Origin: JAXLZZ01 sp046350675
GTDB lineage: Bacteria; Patescibacteriota; Saccharimonadia; Saccharimonadales; UBA4665
DNA length: 64,000 nt
Assembly (NCBI GenBank): GCA_046350675.1
Contig: JAXLZZ010000007.1
Location: 9,089-73,088 of the forward strand
Direction of reading: 5' to 3'
The notes under the pieces are model-generated. The model was given only the letters and a program-made list of their open reading frames with translations. It was not told the DNA's origin and searched no databases. Below are positions 1-8,318 of this stretch, piece by piece. A program made the position numbers and the translations under genes. The first letter of the stretch is position 1, and each line of letters opens with the position of its first letter.

Positions 1-594
1 CCGCAATAATCCTTTTCGCTCTAGGGCAGCCAGCTCGCGGCTCGTGGTTTCACGGGTGGCATTAACAGAGCTGGCAATGTCTTGATGCCGCAAAGGGACA
101 TCTATCATAACGCCGTCTGGAGTCTTTGTGCCGAAGCGGTAGCTCATAGTAAGCAGGAAGGAAATAATACGCTCACGGACAGTACGGTATTCCAGATTTA
201 GGATGCGCTCACTATGTAATCGATACATCTCTATTGTCATATCTAGCAGGGGAGCGAGTGCTTCTGGCTTGCTGCTCATAAATTCCAGAAATTTTTTGCG
301 TGAGATTTGCCAAGTGGTGGTGGGTGCAAGCGCCTGATAGATAACATCACGTTCTTCACCAGTTATCGCCCATATTAGTGGGAAGATTTCGTCGGCTTTA
401 CGAATGATAAGTAAATTTTCTTCGTTGTATTTGGTAATATCGTAGGCCTTAACCAGCCCCTCGTAGACATAAAAAATCCCGTGCGGGGGATCGCCGGGTC
501 GTATAATAAAGTCGCCTTTTCGCCACGTCTGCTTAAGTCCGTGCTCTCTGAAAAGTTCCACCAGTTCTGCCGTCTGTTTCAGAGTGGCCAACAT
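1..594 (-). CDS. Crp/Fnr family transcriptional regulator (C-terminus beyond window)
   Basis: The reverse strand encodes 198 residues of a cyclic-nucleotide-binding-fold regulator and runs off the window edge. The first ~120 residues are an effector-binding beta-barrel, including a G-D-x-P-H-G-I-F-Y-V-Y-E-G stretch. The end is a Crp-type helix-turn-helix (HQDIASSVNATRETTSREL). No FNR-type cysteine cluster is visible, so this is more likely a Crp/YeiL-like member than an oxygen sensor. The ATG at 594 is chosen because TTGACT-17-CATAAT places the predicted transcription start exactly on its A, and there is no Shine-Dalgarno site. The ligand and targets cannot be read from the sequence. Confidence 0.85.
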   Translation of the reverse strand, partial: MLATLKQTAELVELFREHGLKQTWRKGDFIIRPGDPPHGIFYVYEGLVKAYDITKYNEENLLIIRKADEIFPLIWAITGEERDVIYQALAPTTTWQISRKKFLEFMSSKPEALAPLLDMTIEMYRLHSERILNLEYRTVRERIISFLLTMSYRFGTKTPDGVMIDVPLRHQDIASSVNATRETTSRELAALERKGLLR

Positions 595-600
595 ATATGT

Positions 601-629
601 ATTATGATAATTCGTAGACAAAAAGTCAA
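601..629 (-). promoter_or_regulatory. Sigma70-like promoter of the Crp/Fnr gene
   Basis: On the reverse strand, TTGACT (629-624) is separated by 17 bp from CATAAT (606-601). Counting 7 nt on from the -10 box gives position 594, the A of the start codon, so the mRNA is predicted to be leaderless. Confidence 0.65.
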
Positions 630-757
630 TGATTTGTTTCAAGCAAAAGCAGAATTAACAGGGGTAATGTGACGATTATCGCATTGGGTGAGTAAGGATT
701 CTTACCAAATTCTCAGCTACAAAAGAGTATGCTAAACATATATCGGAGGGAAACGAT

Positions 758-1663
758 ATGGTATCAGCAGAAAAAGTACGAAACCAATTGGAAGCACTCC
801 ATTTTAATGTGCACGGTTGGGGACGATCGGAAGCCAAAGAACTCCCTCATATTCTCATGCCAGATGAAGAAATTTACGACTTGGTAAATGGTATTTACGA
901 AGGCGGTTTCGCATTGCTCGTAGCCACTAACATTCGCATTCTGTTGGTAGATAAAAAGCCGCTAAATTACCTTACAGTTGAAGACTTACGTTTTGATATG
1001 ATTAGCGAGATAGATTATAGCCACCGTGTTATTGGGGCTAATGTAAGTGTCTCTACAGGATCAAAAAACCTACGCTTCATGAGCTTTAATCAACAAAGAT
1101 TGCGAAAATTGACCACCCACGTACAACACGTCATGGCGGAGCAGAAGAAAAAAGCGAATGAACACCGTCAGGACCAAAAAGATCACCTCGAACAAATCAA
1201 CCAACAGCTGCAGGCGTATCTGTTGGCACAGCACCAACAGCATCAACGAATGAACCAGGCACTGAGTGCAGGCCGGCCCCGTCAGGTAATTGATGTGGAG
1301 CCATTTGATGCAGAACATCGAGCAGCTGATTACCTATACGCACAGAGCTTGTTAAGCCAGCACCCTGCAACACGCGACCAAGCGGACATACAGGCATTGC
1401 AACTTGCGACAGGCATCCAGAATCCTACAGCGCATGATTTGATGGTTGCTGCGCAGTCTCAAACAGCAAATGAGTTGTATGCAGAAGGTGTAAAGGAGAT
1501 ATTTGGCGCAAATGCATCCTCAACCCAATCACCAGCCACCTCACACGTTCTAGGTTTTGAGATTAACCCCCTAAAAGTAGCCTACTCTAAATTACCGAGC
1601 ATAGTGCGCGAGCGGTTCCGCCGGTCTGAAGCACCAGAAGCACAACCAGCACCTACACGTTAA
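758..1663 (+). CDS. Bacterial PH-domain (YokE-like) protein with helical C-terminus
   Basis: The 301-residue protein begins after a strong GGAGG site 8 nt upstream of the ATG. Residues ~30-125 resemble the YokE-like bacterial PH fold: a DEE-I-Y start, an L-L-V-A-T-x-x-R-I-L-L-V strand pair, a basic turn and a closing helix. From ~125 to 190 it is charged and Gln-rich (probable coiled coil), followed by an Ala/Gln-rich tail. There is no signal peptide or membrane segment. Bacterial PH domains of this type are generally of unknown function. The gene converges on ychF and overlaps its 3' end by 11 bp. Confidence 0.7.
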   Translation: MVSAEKVRNQLEALHFNVHGWGRSEAKELPHILMPDEEIYDLVNGIYEGGFALLVATNIRILLVDKKPLNYLTVEDLRFDMISEIDYSHRVIGANVSVSTGSKNLRFMSFNQQRLRKLTTHVQHVMAEQKKKANEHRQDQKDHLEQINQQLQAYLLAQHQQHQRMNQALSAGRPRQVIDVEPFDAEHRAADYLYAQSLLSQHPATRDQADIQALQLATGIQNPTAHDLMVAAQSQTANELYAEGVKEIFGANASSTQSPATSHVLGFEINPLKVAYSKLPSIVRERFRRSEAPEAQPAPTR

Positions 1664-2729
1664 ACTTAAATTCAACGACGTCGTCGGGCTGCATGATGTA
1701 GGTTTTGCCTTCGGTGCGAACCTTGCCATTTGCTTTGGCGGCAGTCAATGAGCCAGCGCTGATCAAGTCTTGGTAGTTCACAATGTCGGCTGCGATAAAG
1801 CCACGCTCAAAATCGCCGTGTATTACGCCAGCTGCTTGTGGGGCAGTGCAACCTTGTGGAATGGTCCAGGCGCGAACCTCTTTTTCGCCGGCAGTCAGAT
1901 AGCTTTGTAGACCGAGTGTGTCGTAGGCAGCGTGGATGAGCTGGAGGAGGCCCGACTCTTCTTGTCCGTAACTGGCGAGTAATTCTTTTGCATCGTCTTC
2001 ATCAAGTTCTTTGAGTTCACTCTCTAATTTTGCGCAAACGAACAACGCTTGTGATGGCGCAACCATTTGGCGCAGTGAATCTTGCTTGGTTTTATCATTC
2101 AAACCAGCCTCATCCATGTTGAATAAATAGATGATAGGCTTGGTGGTTAACAGATGTAAATCAGCAATATGCTCGCGATCAATGTCCGGATGATTCCAAA
2201 TCGGCTCGCCATTATTCAAAATTGTGTTCACTTGTTCGATAGTGTTTAAAACTGGCTTTAATTTGGCGTCTGCGCGGACTTCTTTTTGTAGCTTGGGCAG
2301 GCGATTACTGACTGTCTGCAAGTCCGCAAGAACGAGTTCAGTGTTAATAACTTCAATATCCTTTTTCGGATCGTGATTGTCGTCTACGTGCGTCACGTCA
2401 GCATCATCAAAAGCACGCACAACTTGCACGATGGCATTGGTGCTTCGGATGTGTGCTAGAAACTTATTCCCAAGTCCTTCGCCCTCGCTGGCGCCAGCTA
2501 CGAGGCCAGCAATATCTACGAAGGTAACGGTGGCGGGAACGACCTTTTTAGCGCTGTATAATTCTTCTAGCTTTTTGAGCCGTGGATCCGGCACCGGCAC
2601 AATACCAGTATTTGGTTCAATTGTGGCAAACGGATAATTAGCAGCCAAAATATTGCTGCCAGTCAACGCATTAAACAGGGTAGATTTGCCAACATTCGGC
2701 AACCCCACAATACCAATCGATAAACTCAT
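1653..2729 (-). CDS. ychF: Redox-regulated ATPase/GTPase YchF (OLA1 family)
   Basis: At 358 residues this is the usual YchF length. It has an Obg-type P-loop (GLPNVGKST, residues ~8-16), switch/G3 (DIAGLV), the NMDE motif in place of NKxD (typical of ATP-preferring YchF), a coiled-coil insertion and a C-terminal TGS domain ending PDDVVEFKFNV. Family members bind ribosomes and ATP and influence translation fidelity and stress responses. A TAGAAT -10 box ends ~12 nt upstream, so the leader is about 5 nt. It is divergent from the DUF1697 gene. Confidence 0.97.
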   Translation of the reverse strand: MSLSIGIVGLPNVGKSTLFNALTGSNILAANYPFATIEPNTGIVPVPDPRLKKLEELYSAKKVVPATVTFVDIAGLVAGASEGEGLGNKFLAHIRSTNAIVQVVRAFDDADVTHVDDNHDPKKDIEVINTELVLADLQTVSNRLPKLQKEVRADAKLKPVLNTIEQVNTILNNGEPIWNHPDIDREHIADLHLLTTKPIIYLFNMDEAGLNDKTKQDSLRQMVAPSQALFVCAKLESELKELDEDDAKELLASYGQEESGLLQLIHAAYDTLGLQSYLTAGEKEVRAWTIPQGCTAPQAAGVIHGDFERGFIAADIVNYQDLISAGSLTAAKANGKVRTEGKTYIMQPDDVVEFKFNV

Positions 2730-2765
2730 TACTCCATATTCTAACAGAGGTGATAAAATATTCCT

Positions 2766-3287
2766 ATGACGAAGTATGTGGCGTTTTTGCGAGGGATTAA
2801 TGTTGGTGGAAGAGTGATTAAGATGGCTGATCTTGCCGCCTGCTGCGAAAAGGCGGGGTTGAATCAGGTTAAGACGGTGCTGCAGACCGGCAATGTGGTA
2901 TTTGAGAGTGACAAGTCCGAGGCGGAGCTTAAGAGGCTACTTGAAGATACGCTCACGAGCACGTTTGACTATCCAGCCAAGGTGCAAGTTCTATCAATTC
3001 CCGAGCTGCAGAAGATTATTGATGAATACCCGTTCGGTGAGCCTAAGCCAAATATCCACGACTACCTTATCTTCATCGAGAACGAGCTAGAACAACTTTT
3101 GTTAGCCGAAAAGTATGAGCTAGCGCTGGGCGAGAAGGTTGCTGCCGGAAAAGGAGTGATTTATTGGCGAGTGGAGAAGGGTCTGACACTCAAAAGCTCC
3201 TTTGCGAAAGTGCTTACCAAGGCCAAATACAAACCGTTCAATACTAACCGCAATCTAAATACACTCAAGAAGATCGCTGCTTTTTAG
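2766..3287 (+). CDS. DUF1697 family protein
   Basis: 173 residues; the start (YVAFLRGINVGGR) and the LQTGNVVFES segment are diagnostic of DUF1697, a cytoplasmic family of unknown function. A TAAAAT box at 2754-2759 ends 7 nt before the ATG, so translation is predicted from a leaderless mRNA. The 3' end overlaps the converging MarR gene by 4 bp. Confidence 0.85.
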   Translation: MTKYVAFLRGINVGGRVIKMADLAACCEKAGLNQVKTVLQTGNVVFESDKSEAELKRLLEDTLTSTFDYPAKVQVLSIPELQKIIDEYPFGEPKPNIHDYLIFIENELEQLLLAEKYELALGEKVAAGKGVIYWRVEKGLTLKSSFAKVLTKAKYKPFNTNRNLNTLKKIAAF

Positions 3288-3700
3288 CTCTCGTCGGTAA
3301 GCTTTTGTAAGAGCGCTACAAAAGTTGCACGCTCTTGGCTATCGAGCTTAGAAAAAATTGGGTTTTCTTGTGTATCAATGTGTTTGAAAAAGTGTGTACG
3401 GAGCTTTTTGCCGCGGGCGGTGAGTTGCACAATTTTAATGCGGCGGTCGTCGGGATCTTCAAAACGAGAAGCCAGACCCTTTTCTTGTAGCCCATCAACC
3501 AAGCCCGTAATATTGGACGCATCACAGTTAAAGATTTTGCTAAAGGCGTTCATCGGGCGAGGGCAGTCCAGTAGTAAAATCATCACTGCTTGCATGCCGG
3601 TTAGACCGTGCTCGGTGCCCATGGCGAATACTCGTCGCTTGGCAACTTGCATGAACTTGAACAGCGATACATAGGAATCTTCAAGCGATGTTTTGCCCAT
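3284..3700 (-). CDS. MarR family transcriptional regulator
   Basis: 138 residues, the standard MarR size. It has a winged-helix core with the recognition helix around CDASNITGLVDGLQEKGLASRFEDPDDRRIKIVQLTARGKKL; the DDRR wing is typical. An AAGGAG site lies 5 nt upstream of the ATG. It is divergent from an EmrB/QacA-type exporter with palindromes in the shared promoter region, the classical layout of a MarR repressor controlling a drug pump. A cysteine lies in the DNA-binding region, but redox sensing cannot be claimed. Confidence 0.9.
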   Translation of the reverse strand: MGKTSLEDSYVSLFKFMQVAKRRVFAMGTEHGLTGMQAVMILLLDCPRPMNAFSKIFNCDASNITGLVDGLQEKGLASRFEDPDDRRIKIVQLTARGKKLRTHFFKHIDTQENPIFSKLDSQERATFVALLQKLTDES

Positions 3701-3727
3701 CTTAACTCCTTAGGACTTTAATAATAC

Positions 3728-3765
3728 TTGACAAACTCAACTATTGAGAATTACAATGGTTGTAA
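3728..3765 (+). promoter_or_regulatory. MFS exporter promoter with two candidate MarR operators
   Basis: TTGACA (3728-3733), 18 bp, TACAAT (3752-3757). Two palindromes overlie it: CTCAA-CTA-TTGAG (3736-3748) in the spacer and the perfect TTACAA-TGG-TTGTAA (3751-3765) over the -10 box. A dimer bound to either would block RNA polymerase, which fits repression by the adjacent MarR protein. Confidence 0.6.
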
Positions 3766-3809
3766 CTATATTGTAAAGAACTAAAGGCCGAAACACAACT
3801 GGAGGATAC

Positions 3810-5306
3810 ATGGTAGAGAAAGCAAAACAAGCATTCAAGCGTGATAAAGACGGGGGTGTAAATCACTGGTTGATACTGGTGCTGCTAGCGTTGGCGCAGT
3901 TTATGGTGGTGCTCGATGTATCCATTGTTAATGTGGCGCTGCCGGCGATTCAGGATGCCTTCCACATGACACCCACCAGCCTACAGTGGATTGTTACTGC
4001 CTATACGTTAACGTTTGGCGGTTTTTTGCTGCTAGGCGGTAGGGCAGCTGACCTGTTTGGTCGACGCAAAATCTTTTTGATTGGCGTGGCGCTGTTCACA
4101 CTCGCTTCGTTTATGTGTGGCATCGCGCAATCTGAAATTTGGATTATTATTGCTCGTGGTGTGCAGGGCCTGGCAGGCGCATTTATGTCGCCAGCAGCGT
4201 TATCAATCGTGTTGGTTACCTATCGAGAAGGGCATGAGCGCAATGTGGCGCTATCAGTATGGGGCGCGGTGGCGTCGGGTGGGGCGGCAGCAGGTGTATT
4301 GCTGGGCGGAATCCTAACGCAGTATTTGGATTGGCGCTGGAACTTTTTCGTAAATGTGCCAGTTGGTTTGCTGGTAATGTTCGCGGCGCTTCGAGTGCTT
4401 GATCGCCACGAATCAACAGTTGAACACAATAATCTCGACCTACGTGGTGCAGTGCTGGCAACGGGGGGTCTAATGACCTTGGTATATGCGTTGGTGAAGG
4501 CGCCGGAGAATGGCTGGACAGCTACCAGTTCGCTCGTATTATTTGCGGTTGCAGCAGCTGCCTTGATCGGATTTGTGTTCAATGAGAGTCGCGTGAAACA
4601 TCCGTTGATGCCTTTACATATTTTCCGCATCCGAAACTTGGCAGGTGCCAACTTAATGCAAGTATTTATGACGGCGGGAATGTTCTCGATATTCTTCTTC
4701 ACGACACTCTACATGCAACAAGTACTCGGCTACACGCCGATTAAGACAGGGGTAAGTTTCTTGATTATCCCGATCATTATCGCGATCACCGCTACTAATA
4801 TTCCTCGTCTTGTTCAAAAGATCGGTTATAAACCAATCCTGATGGTAGCGCCATTGATCGTTGCTGCTGGTTTGTATTGGTTATCGTTTATACCGGTTGA
4901 TGGATCATTCTGGACAAATGTAGCACCAGGTTTGGCGCTGATGGGATTGGGTATGGGCGCAACATTTGTGAGCGTTACGATTGCTGCTACCTCTGGTGTG
5001 CCGCACGAAGAATCGGGCTTGGCATCTGGTATTTTGAATACGTCCCAGCAGGTTGGCGGAGCAGTTGGTTTGGCAATTTTGACCGGTATCGCCACTACCG
5101 CGGCCACTAATTACATCAAGAATTTGCATCTTACCGCACCACCTACGCCACACCAGTTGTTGGAGGCCACGGTGCATGGATTCCACGATGGCTATCTGAT
5201 TGGTGCGTGTTTTGCGGTGACTGCAGCACTAATTGCTACTTTTGTGATCAAGCAAAAAAAGGGCAAAGTCGACGTTGATATGGCCGATATGGTCGGTGGC
5301 CACTAG
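3810..5306 (+). CDS. MFS drug exporter, DHA2 (EmrB/QacA) family
   Basis: 498 residues with about 14 hydrophobic segments, as in the 14-TMS DHA2 proton antiporters. Motif A is present between TM2 and TM3 (GGRAADLFGRRK), motif B-like R in TM4 (RGVQGLAGA), and the motif C region (SGGAAAGVLLGGIL). A GGAGG site lies 4 nt upstream of the ATG. The expected role is export of hydrophobic or cationic toxic compounds from the cell. The substrate is unknown. Regulation by the divergent MarR gene is likely from position and operator palindromes. Confidence 0.92.
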   Translation: MVEKAKQAFKRDKDGGVNHWLILVLLALAQFMVVLDVSIVNVALPAIQDAFHMTPTSLQWIVTAYTLTFGGFLLLGGRAADLFGRRKIFLIGVALFTLASFMCGIAQSEIWIIIARGVQGLAGAFMSPAALSIVLVTYREGHERNVALSVWGAVASGGAAAGVLLGGILTQYLDWRWNFFVNVPVGLLVMFAALRVLDRHESTVEHNNLDLRGAVLATGGLMTLVYALVKAPENGWTATSSLVLFAVAAAALIGFVFNESRVKHPLMPLHIFRIRNLAGANLMQVFMTAGMFSIFFFTTLYMQQVLGYTPIKTGVSFLIIPIIIAITATNIPRLVQKIGYKPILMVAPLIVAAGLYWLSFIPVDGSFWTNVAPGLALMGLGMGATFVSVTIAATSGVPHEESGLASGILNTSQQVGGAVGLAILTGIATTAATNYIKNLHLTAPPTPHQLLEATVHGFHDGYLIGACFAVTAALIATFVIKQKKGKVDVDMADMVGGH

Positions 5307-5337
5307 GCTGAGAGAACTGCACCTAAGCTGGGTAGTA

Positions 5338-5366
5338 TTGCTATATTGATATAAACGTGACATAAT
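5338..5366 (+). promoter_or_regulatory. Promoter of the 5401 gene
   Basis: TTGCTA (5338-5343), 17 bp, CATAAT (5361-5366), followed about 25 nt later by an AAGGAG site and the ATG at 5401. A conventional leadered promoter. Confidence 0.5.
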
Positions 5367-5400
5367 CTTCTTAATAGTGACCTACGCTAAGGAGATCTTG

Positions 5401-6138
5401 ATGGCTCATGAGATAAGGGAAAATCCGGTGCTACAACAGCCTGAACTTGTTGATACGCAACCAGGTATTATTGAGCAACTTCGTAACTCAAAATGGGCAC
5501 ACCGTATTGGACTGGTCACCGTAACAGCTACATTGTTTGTAGGCGCAGGCTGCACAAACGAAGATGAGACTGGGCAAGCACTTGCAAATCCTGTTGAAGT
5601 TGAGAGAGTAATGGACACCTTTAGTGACGCAAATGCGCCAGAACCTATTGGTGTCACGTATCGGCGCAGCAGTCTTAATATCCAGAAAAGCGTTTTAAAT
5701 AAGATCCGCCACACTGCAACACCTGTTAGTCGCGAAGGATTAGTATGGCCAACATCGGCCACAATTACCGCTGATTCTGCCGAATTCCGTACTAACTGCC
5801 AGGAAGGTCCTCGGGGCGGCAGCTATCGCTGGTACAGCATTGGCGAAAACGGTTATCGATACAAGCCTTGTGATAAGTGGGTGGAACCATTTGTGCAGCC
5901 GCCAACTACTGAGAATCAGTTCAAAAAACCATTGAATCGTATTGCTAAGTCTGTCGGGCGATCAGTTGGCATTGTGATTCGCCAGTCGGCTCAAAAAGTT
6001 ACAGGCAATAGACAACATGTTGCAGCTTTCTATAAGTGCTCATCTGCTGAAGCCCAAGACAGCTCCGACGGTCAAGAGTACCGCAAAATCGCTGTCAATC
6101 GACAGGGTCACGCTGCACTTACTGAGTGCAAATCTTAA
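5401..6138 (+). CDS. Membrane-anchored exported protein of unknown function
   Basis: 245 residues from the ATG at 5401, preceded by AAGGAG 6 nt upstream. An upstream in-frame GTG at 5377 has no such site. Residues 1-36 are polar, ~37-51 form one hydrophobic segment (IGLVTVTATLFVGAG) followed by Cys, and the rest is polar with three or four cysteines, suggesting an extracytoplasmic domain. The Cys after G-A-G recalls a lipobox, but the -3 position does not fit and the N-terminal region is long. The layout (polar leader, one TM, Cys-bearing exported part) recurs in the 7356 and 36248 genes. Not recognised as a known family. Confidence 0.6.
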   Translation: MAHEIRENPVLQQPELVDTQPGIIEQLRNSKWAHRIGLVTVTATLFVGAGCTNEDETGQALANPVEVERVMDTFSDANAPEPIGVTYRRSSLNIQKSVLNKIRHTATPVSREGLVWPTSATITADSAEFRTNCQEGPRGGSYRWYSIGENGYRYKPCDKWVEPFVQPPTTENQFKKPLNRIAKSVGRSVGIVIRQSAQKVTGNRQHVAAFYKCSSAEAQDSSDGQEYRKIAVNRQGHAALTECKS

Positions 6139-6176
6139 ACTGACATTAAACAGCGCTGTAATTTTAGTAGATTTCA

Positions 6177-6205
6177 TTGTTTTGGGCTGGTTAGGGGACT
6201 ATACT
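6177..6205 (+). promoter_or_regulatory. Promoter of the 6215 gene
   Basis: TTGTTT (6177-6182), 17 bp, TATACT (6200-6205). The predicted transcription start (~6212) is 3 nt from the ATG, so the transcript is essentially leaderless. Confidence 0.55.
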
Positions 6206-6214
6206 TGATGCACT

Positions 6215-6457
6215 ATGAGTAGCCAGTCTGAAAATCAAAGCTCTGAGGACCTTGTGCAGATATTTGTAGAGCAGATGGAAGATCGGTTTAGTCTATTGCA
6301 AGAAGGCTTGGAAGCGATTATAGAGAGAAAACTTTTGCCGATTCGGGCTGACCTCCAAGTATTAAAAAAAGACATGGACTTTATGAAGGTGCTGTATGCT
6401 GATCATAGTGCGACACTCAATAATCATGAGGGGCGGATTACGGCGCTTGAGCAGTAG
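6215..6457 (+). CDS. Small coiled-coil protein, function unknown
   Basis: 80 residues, acidic and Leu/Gln-rich, with heptad-like spacing through residues ~12-55 and 62-80. No membrane segment or signal peptide. The promoter at 6177-6205 supports expression. The gene abuts the converging transposase gene (stop codons adjacent). No family recognised. Confidence 0.6.
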   Translation: MSSQSENQSSEDLVQIFVEQMEDRFSLLQEGLEAIIERKLLPIRADLQVLKKDMDFMKVLYADHSATLNNHEGRITALEQ

Positions 6458-7018
6458 CTATTTATAATAGTTCATAAACTCAGCGTAATCCCCAGTGAAC
6501 ATAGCCAAAATCCTCTCTGGATGGAGCCAATCTAAAATCTTTCTACTTTGATAATTTGCAAAGCTTGACCACTCCCAGTTCTGGTAATCTTCCGGATTCT
6601 GGTGAATATATCGTGAGATGTGTTGAGCATGAGGCTCTTTGGTGATTCGGGCAGCTTTAAATCTACTTTGGAATAGGTGACCGACTCGGTCATAACGTTT
6701 GTTGAAGTACATGCTGTACGCAGTGCAGACAGACTGCATAATTTTGCTTAATTGTTCGGGATCATCTTTGATGTAAAACAGTAAATGGAAATGATTTGGC
6801 ATGAGGCAATACGCGTTAAGTTCAACCGACTCATAGTGTCTATAGGCACGTTTACTATTATCTTTTTCTGTAACTACACATAAGTGGCGCCGCAAGTAGC
6901 TCAAAAAAACTCGATAATCTTGGTCGTCGTGAAAAATGATCCGTTTTTCAACCCCTCGATTATATGCGTGATAGAAGGAATGGGGCACGTACTCTTTACA
7001 AGTGTTCCGGCTAGGCAT
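6458..7018 (-). CDS. REP-associated tyrosine transposase (RAYT, Y1/IS200-like)
   Basis: 186 residues. It starts RN-x-x-K-E-Y-VPHSFYHAYNRGVEKR, contains the HUH motif as HFHLLF in MPNHFHLLF, and has the nucleophile region YIHQNPEDYQNWEWSSF, all typical of RAYT-type Y1 transposases. Such enzymes nick single-stranded hairpin DNA and are linked to REP palindromes. Length and motifs appear intact. No IS200 end structures or partner tnpB are visible, but perfect 13-19 bp palindromes lie directly upstream (7037-7131) and two more within the next gene. Confidence 0.9.
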   Translation of the reverse strand: MPSRNTCKEYVPHSFYHAYNRGVEKRIIFHDDQDYRVFLSYLRRHLCVVTEKDNSKRAYRHYESVELNAYCLMPNHFHLLFYIKDDPEQLSKIMQSVCTAYSMYFNKRYDRVGHLFQSRFKAARITKEPHAQHISRYIHQNPEDYQNWEWSSFANYQSRKILDWLHPERILAMFTGDYAEFMNYYK

Positions 7019-7036
7019 GGCTACAAATTAACGCTT

Positions 7037-7131
7037 CAAGGACAGTCCTTGCAAAAGAATGTTAGAAGGTTTAAGGAGAATTTAAGGTTGTTGCGGGGGT
7101 ATAGGTGGGTGTTGCAAGGACAGTCCTTGCA
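7037..7131. repeat. Two perfect palindromes (AAGGACAGTCCTT core) upstream of the RAYT gene
   Basis: CAAGGACAGTCCTTG at 7037-7051 (15-bp palindrome) and TGCAAGGACAGTCCTTGCA at 7113-7131 (19-bp palindrome), 76 bp apart. They are intergenic and immediately behind the transposase start, as expected of REP-type substrates of the adjacent RAYT. Confidence 0.8.
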
Positions 7132-7355
7132 GCGGGGGGTGGGGGATTTTTTACTGTGGGGTGGTTTTTTTGGGTGTATAACTGAGGTAGAATCTGCGTT
7201 TTGTGGGTTTTAAAGCGGAAATGCTTGCTTTTTGAAAATAAAAGTTGTATATTATGCAGTGTTAACATTATTATTTGTGTGTGAACGCGTTACAGTGTTA
7301 GTAGCTGTTAGCTGTTAGCTGTTAGCGGGTGGCTGTAACGAGAAGGAGATTCCAA

Positions 7356-8285
7356 ATGGAACGAGTACCAGTCGAAAACTTAGAATTACCAGTACAAGGA
7401 CAGTCCTTGGAAGAGTTGGAAGTAAGCTGTGAAGGGGCTTCTCAAGTTGGTTTTGAGAGTGTTGATTCTAGTTGGAGTAGCGAAGGCGCACAAGCTTATC
7501 AAGAGGGTGGTGTTGTAGAGACTGGTATTGAGAATCAAGATCTCTCCACGGAGCCTGCCCCGTACTCCGATACGGGGGTCGAGATGACAGCGGCAGAAGG
7601 ACAGTCCTTGCAGGGCGAGGAAGAGGTTGTTCAGAAGAAGCAGGGTTTGTTTGAGCGATTTCGTCGTTCTTCACTTGCTGTGAAGGCAGGTTCGCTTGCC
7701 ACAGCAGCTGCTCTTACGCTTGGTGTAGCAAATCACGAAAACGAACCCGCAAAAGCCAACCCGACGGCCGCAGCAAGTGCTGCCAGAGCTCTCGGCCCTA
7801 ATGCTTTAAAGAAACTTTGCAAAACAGAAGCCCTCAAGATGCCTAAAGTTACCGAAGCAAGAATGTACAATCCCGGCAGGCGTCACAACCCAAGGATGCA
7901 GCACATTAGCATAGGGATGAATTATGGCTCCCTATCTAACGAGTGTGGAGGTAGATACAGGCGCTTTGGCCAGGTTATGGCGCAGTTACAGGATCCAAGG
8001 CACGGTGGTCGTTGGCGTCGTATAACGTGGCCGAAGTGGTATCAGACATTAACAGATGCCCAAGACCCTAATATTCTAGGTAGGAACAGTGCAGTTGCCA
8101 CCGCGGCGAACATTGGCCTTAATGGACACGAGCCAGACTATGTGTATTACAGATGTACACCCGGCAAACGTGAGACCCATGCCAGGTTTTTTATTCGAAA
8201 TCAATTTAGGGATACTAAAACACATAAGGTCTTGGGGCAAAAGATACGAAAGTATCCTATTAAGATTTCGGGTGGGGGCTGTTAG
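7356..8285 (+). CDS. Membrane-anchored exported protein with repeat-invaded N-terminus
   Basis: 309 residues from the ATG at 7356, chosen for its AAGGAG site; an upstream in-frame GTG at 7329 lacks one. Residues 1-~105 are acidic and low-complexity. They carry two copies of the AAGGACAGTCCTT palindrome, read as QGQSL (7395-7409 and 7597-7609), and a GATCTC...GAGATGACA repeat (~7542-7590). About residues 112-132 form a hydrophobic segment (AVKAGSLATAAALTLGVA). The remaining ~170 residues are basic with conserved-looking Cys, Trp and Tyr. No known domain recognised. The C-terminal part is presumably the functional exported domain. Confidence 0.6.
   Translation: MERVPVENLELPVQGQSLEELEVSCEGASQVGFESVDSSWSSEGAQAYQEGGVVETGIENQDLSTEPAPYSDTGVEMTAAEGQSLQGEEEVVQKKQGLFERFRRSSLAVKAGSLATAAALTLGVANHENEPAKANPTAAASAARALGPNALKKLCKTEALKMPKVTEARMYNPGRRHNPRMQHISIGMNYGSLSNECGGRYRRFGQVMAQLQDPRHGGRWRRITWPKWYQTLTDAQDPNILGRNSAVATAANIGLNGHEPDYVYYRCTPGKRETHARFFIRNQFRDTKTHKVLGQKIRKYPIKISGGGC
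7395..7609. repeat. RAYT-linked palindromes and a REP-like repeat inside coding sequence
   Basis: Palindromes at 7395-7409 and 7597-7609 have the same AAGGACAGTCCTT core as those beside the transposase and keep the reading frame. Between them, ~7542-7590 matches the GATCTCT...GAGATGACA repeat family found elsewhere in the window, with an expanded loop. Confidence 0.75.
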
Positions 8286-8318
8286 GCTTGAGTAGCTGGT
8301 AGCTGTAGAATCGCAGAG

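Noticed and set aside
481..672. Forward 63-codon frame
   Set aside because: Lies antisense to the Crp/Fnr gene, which has clear domain motifs and a promoter.
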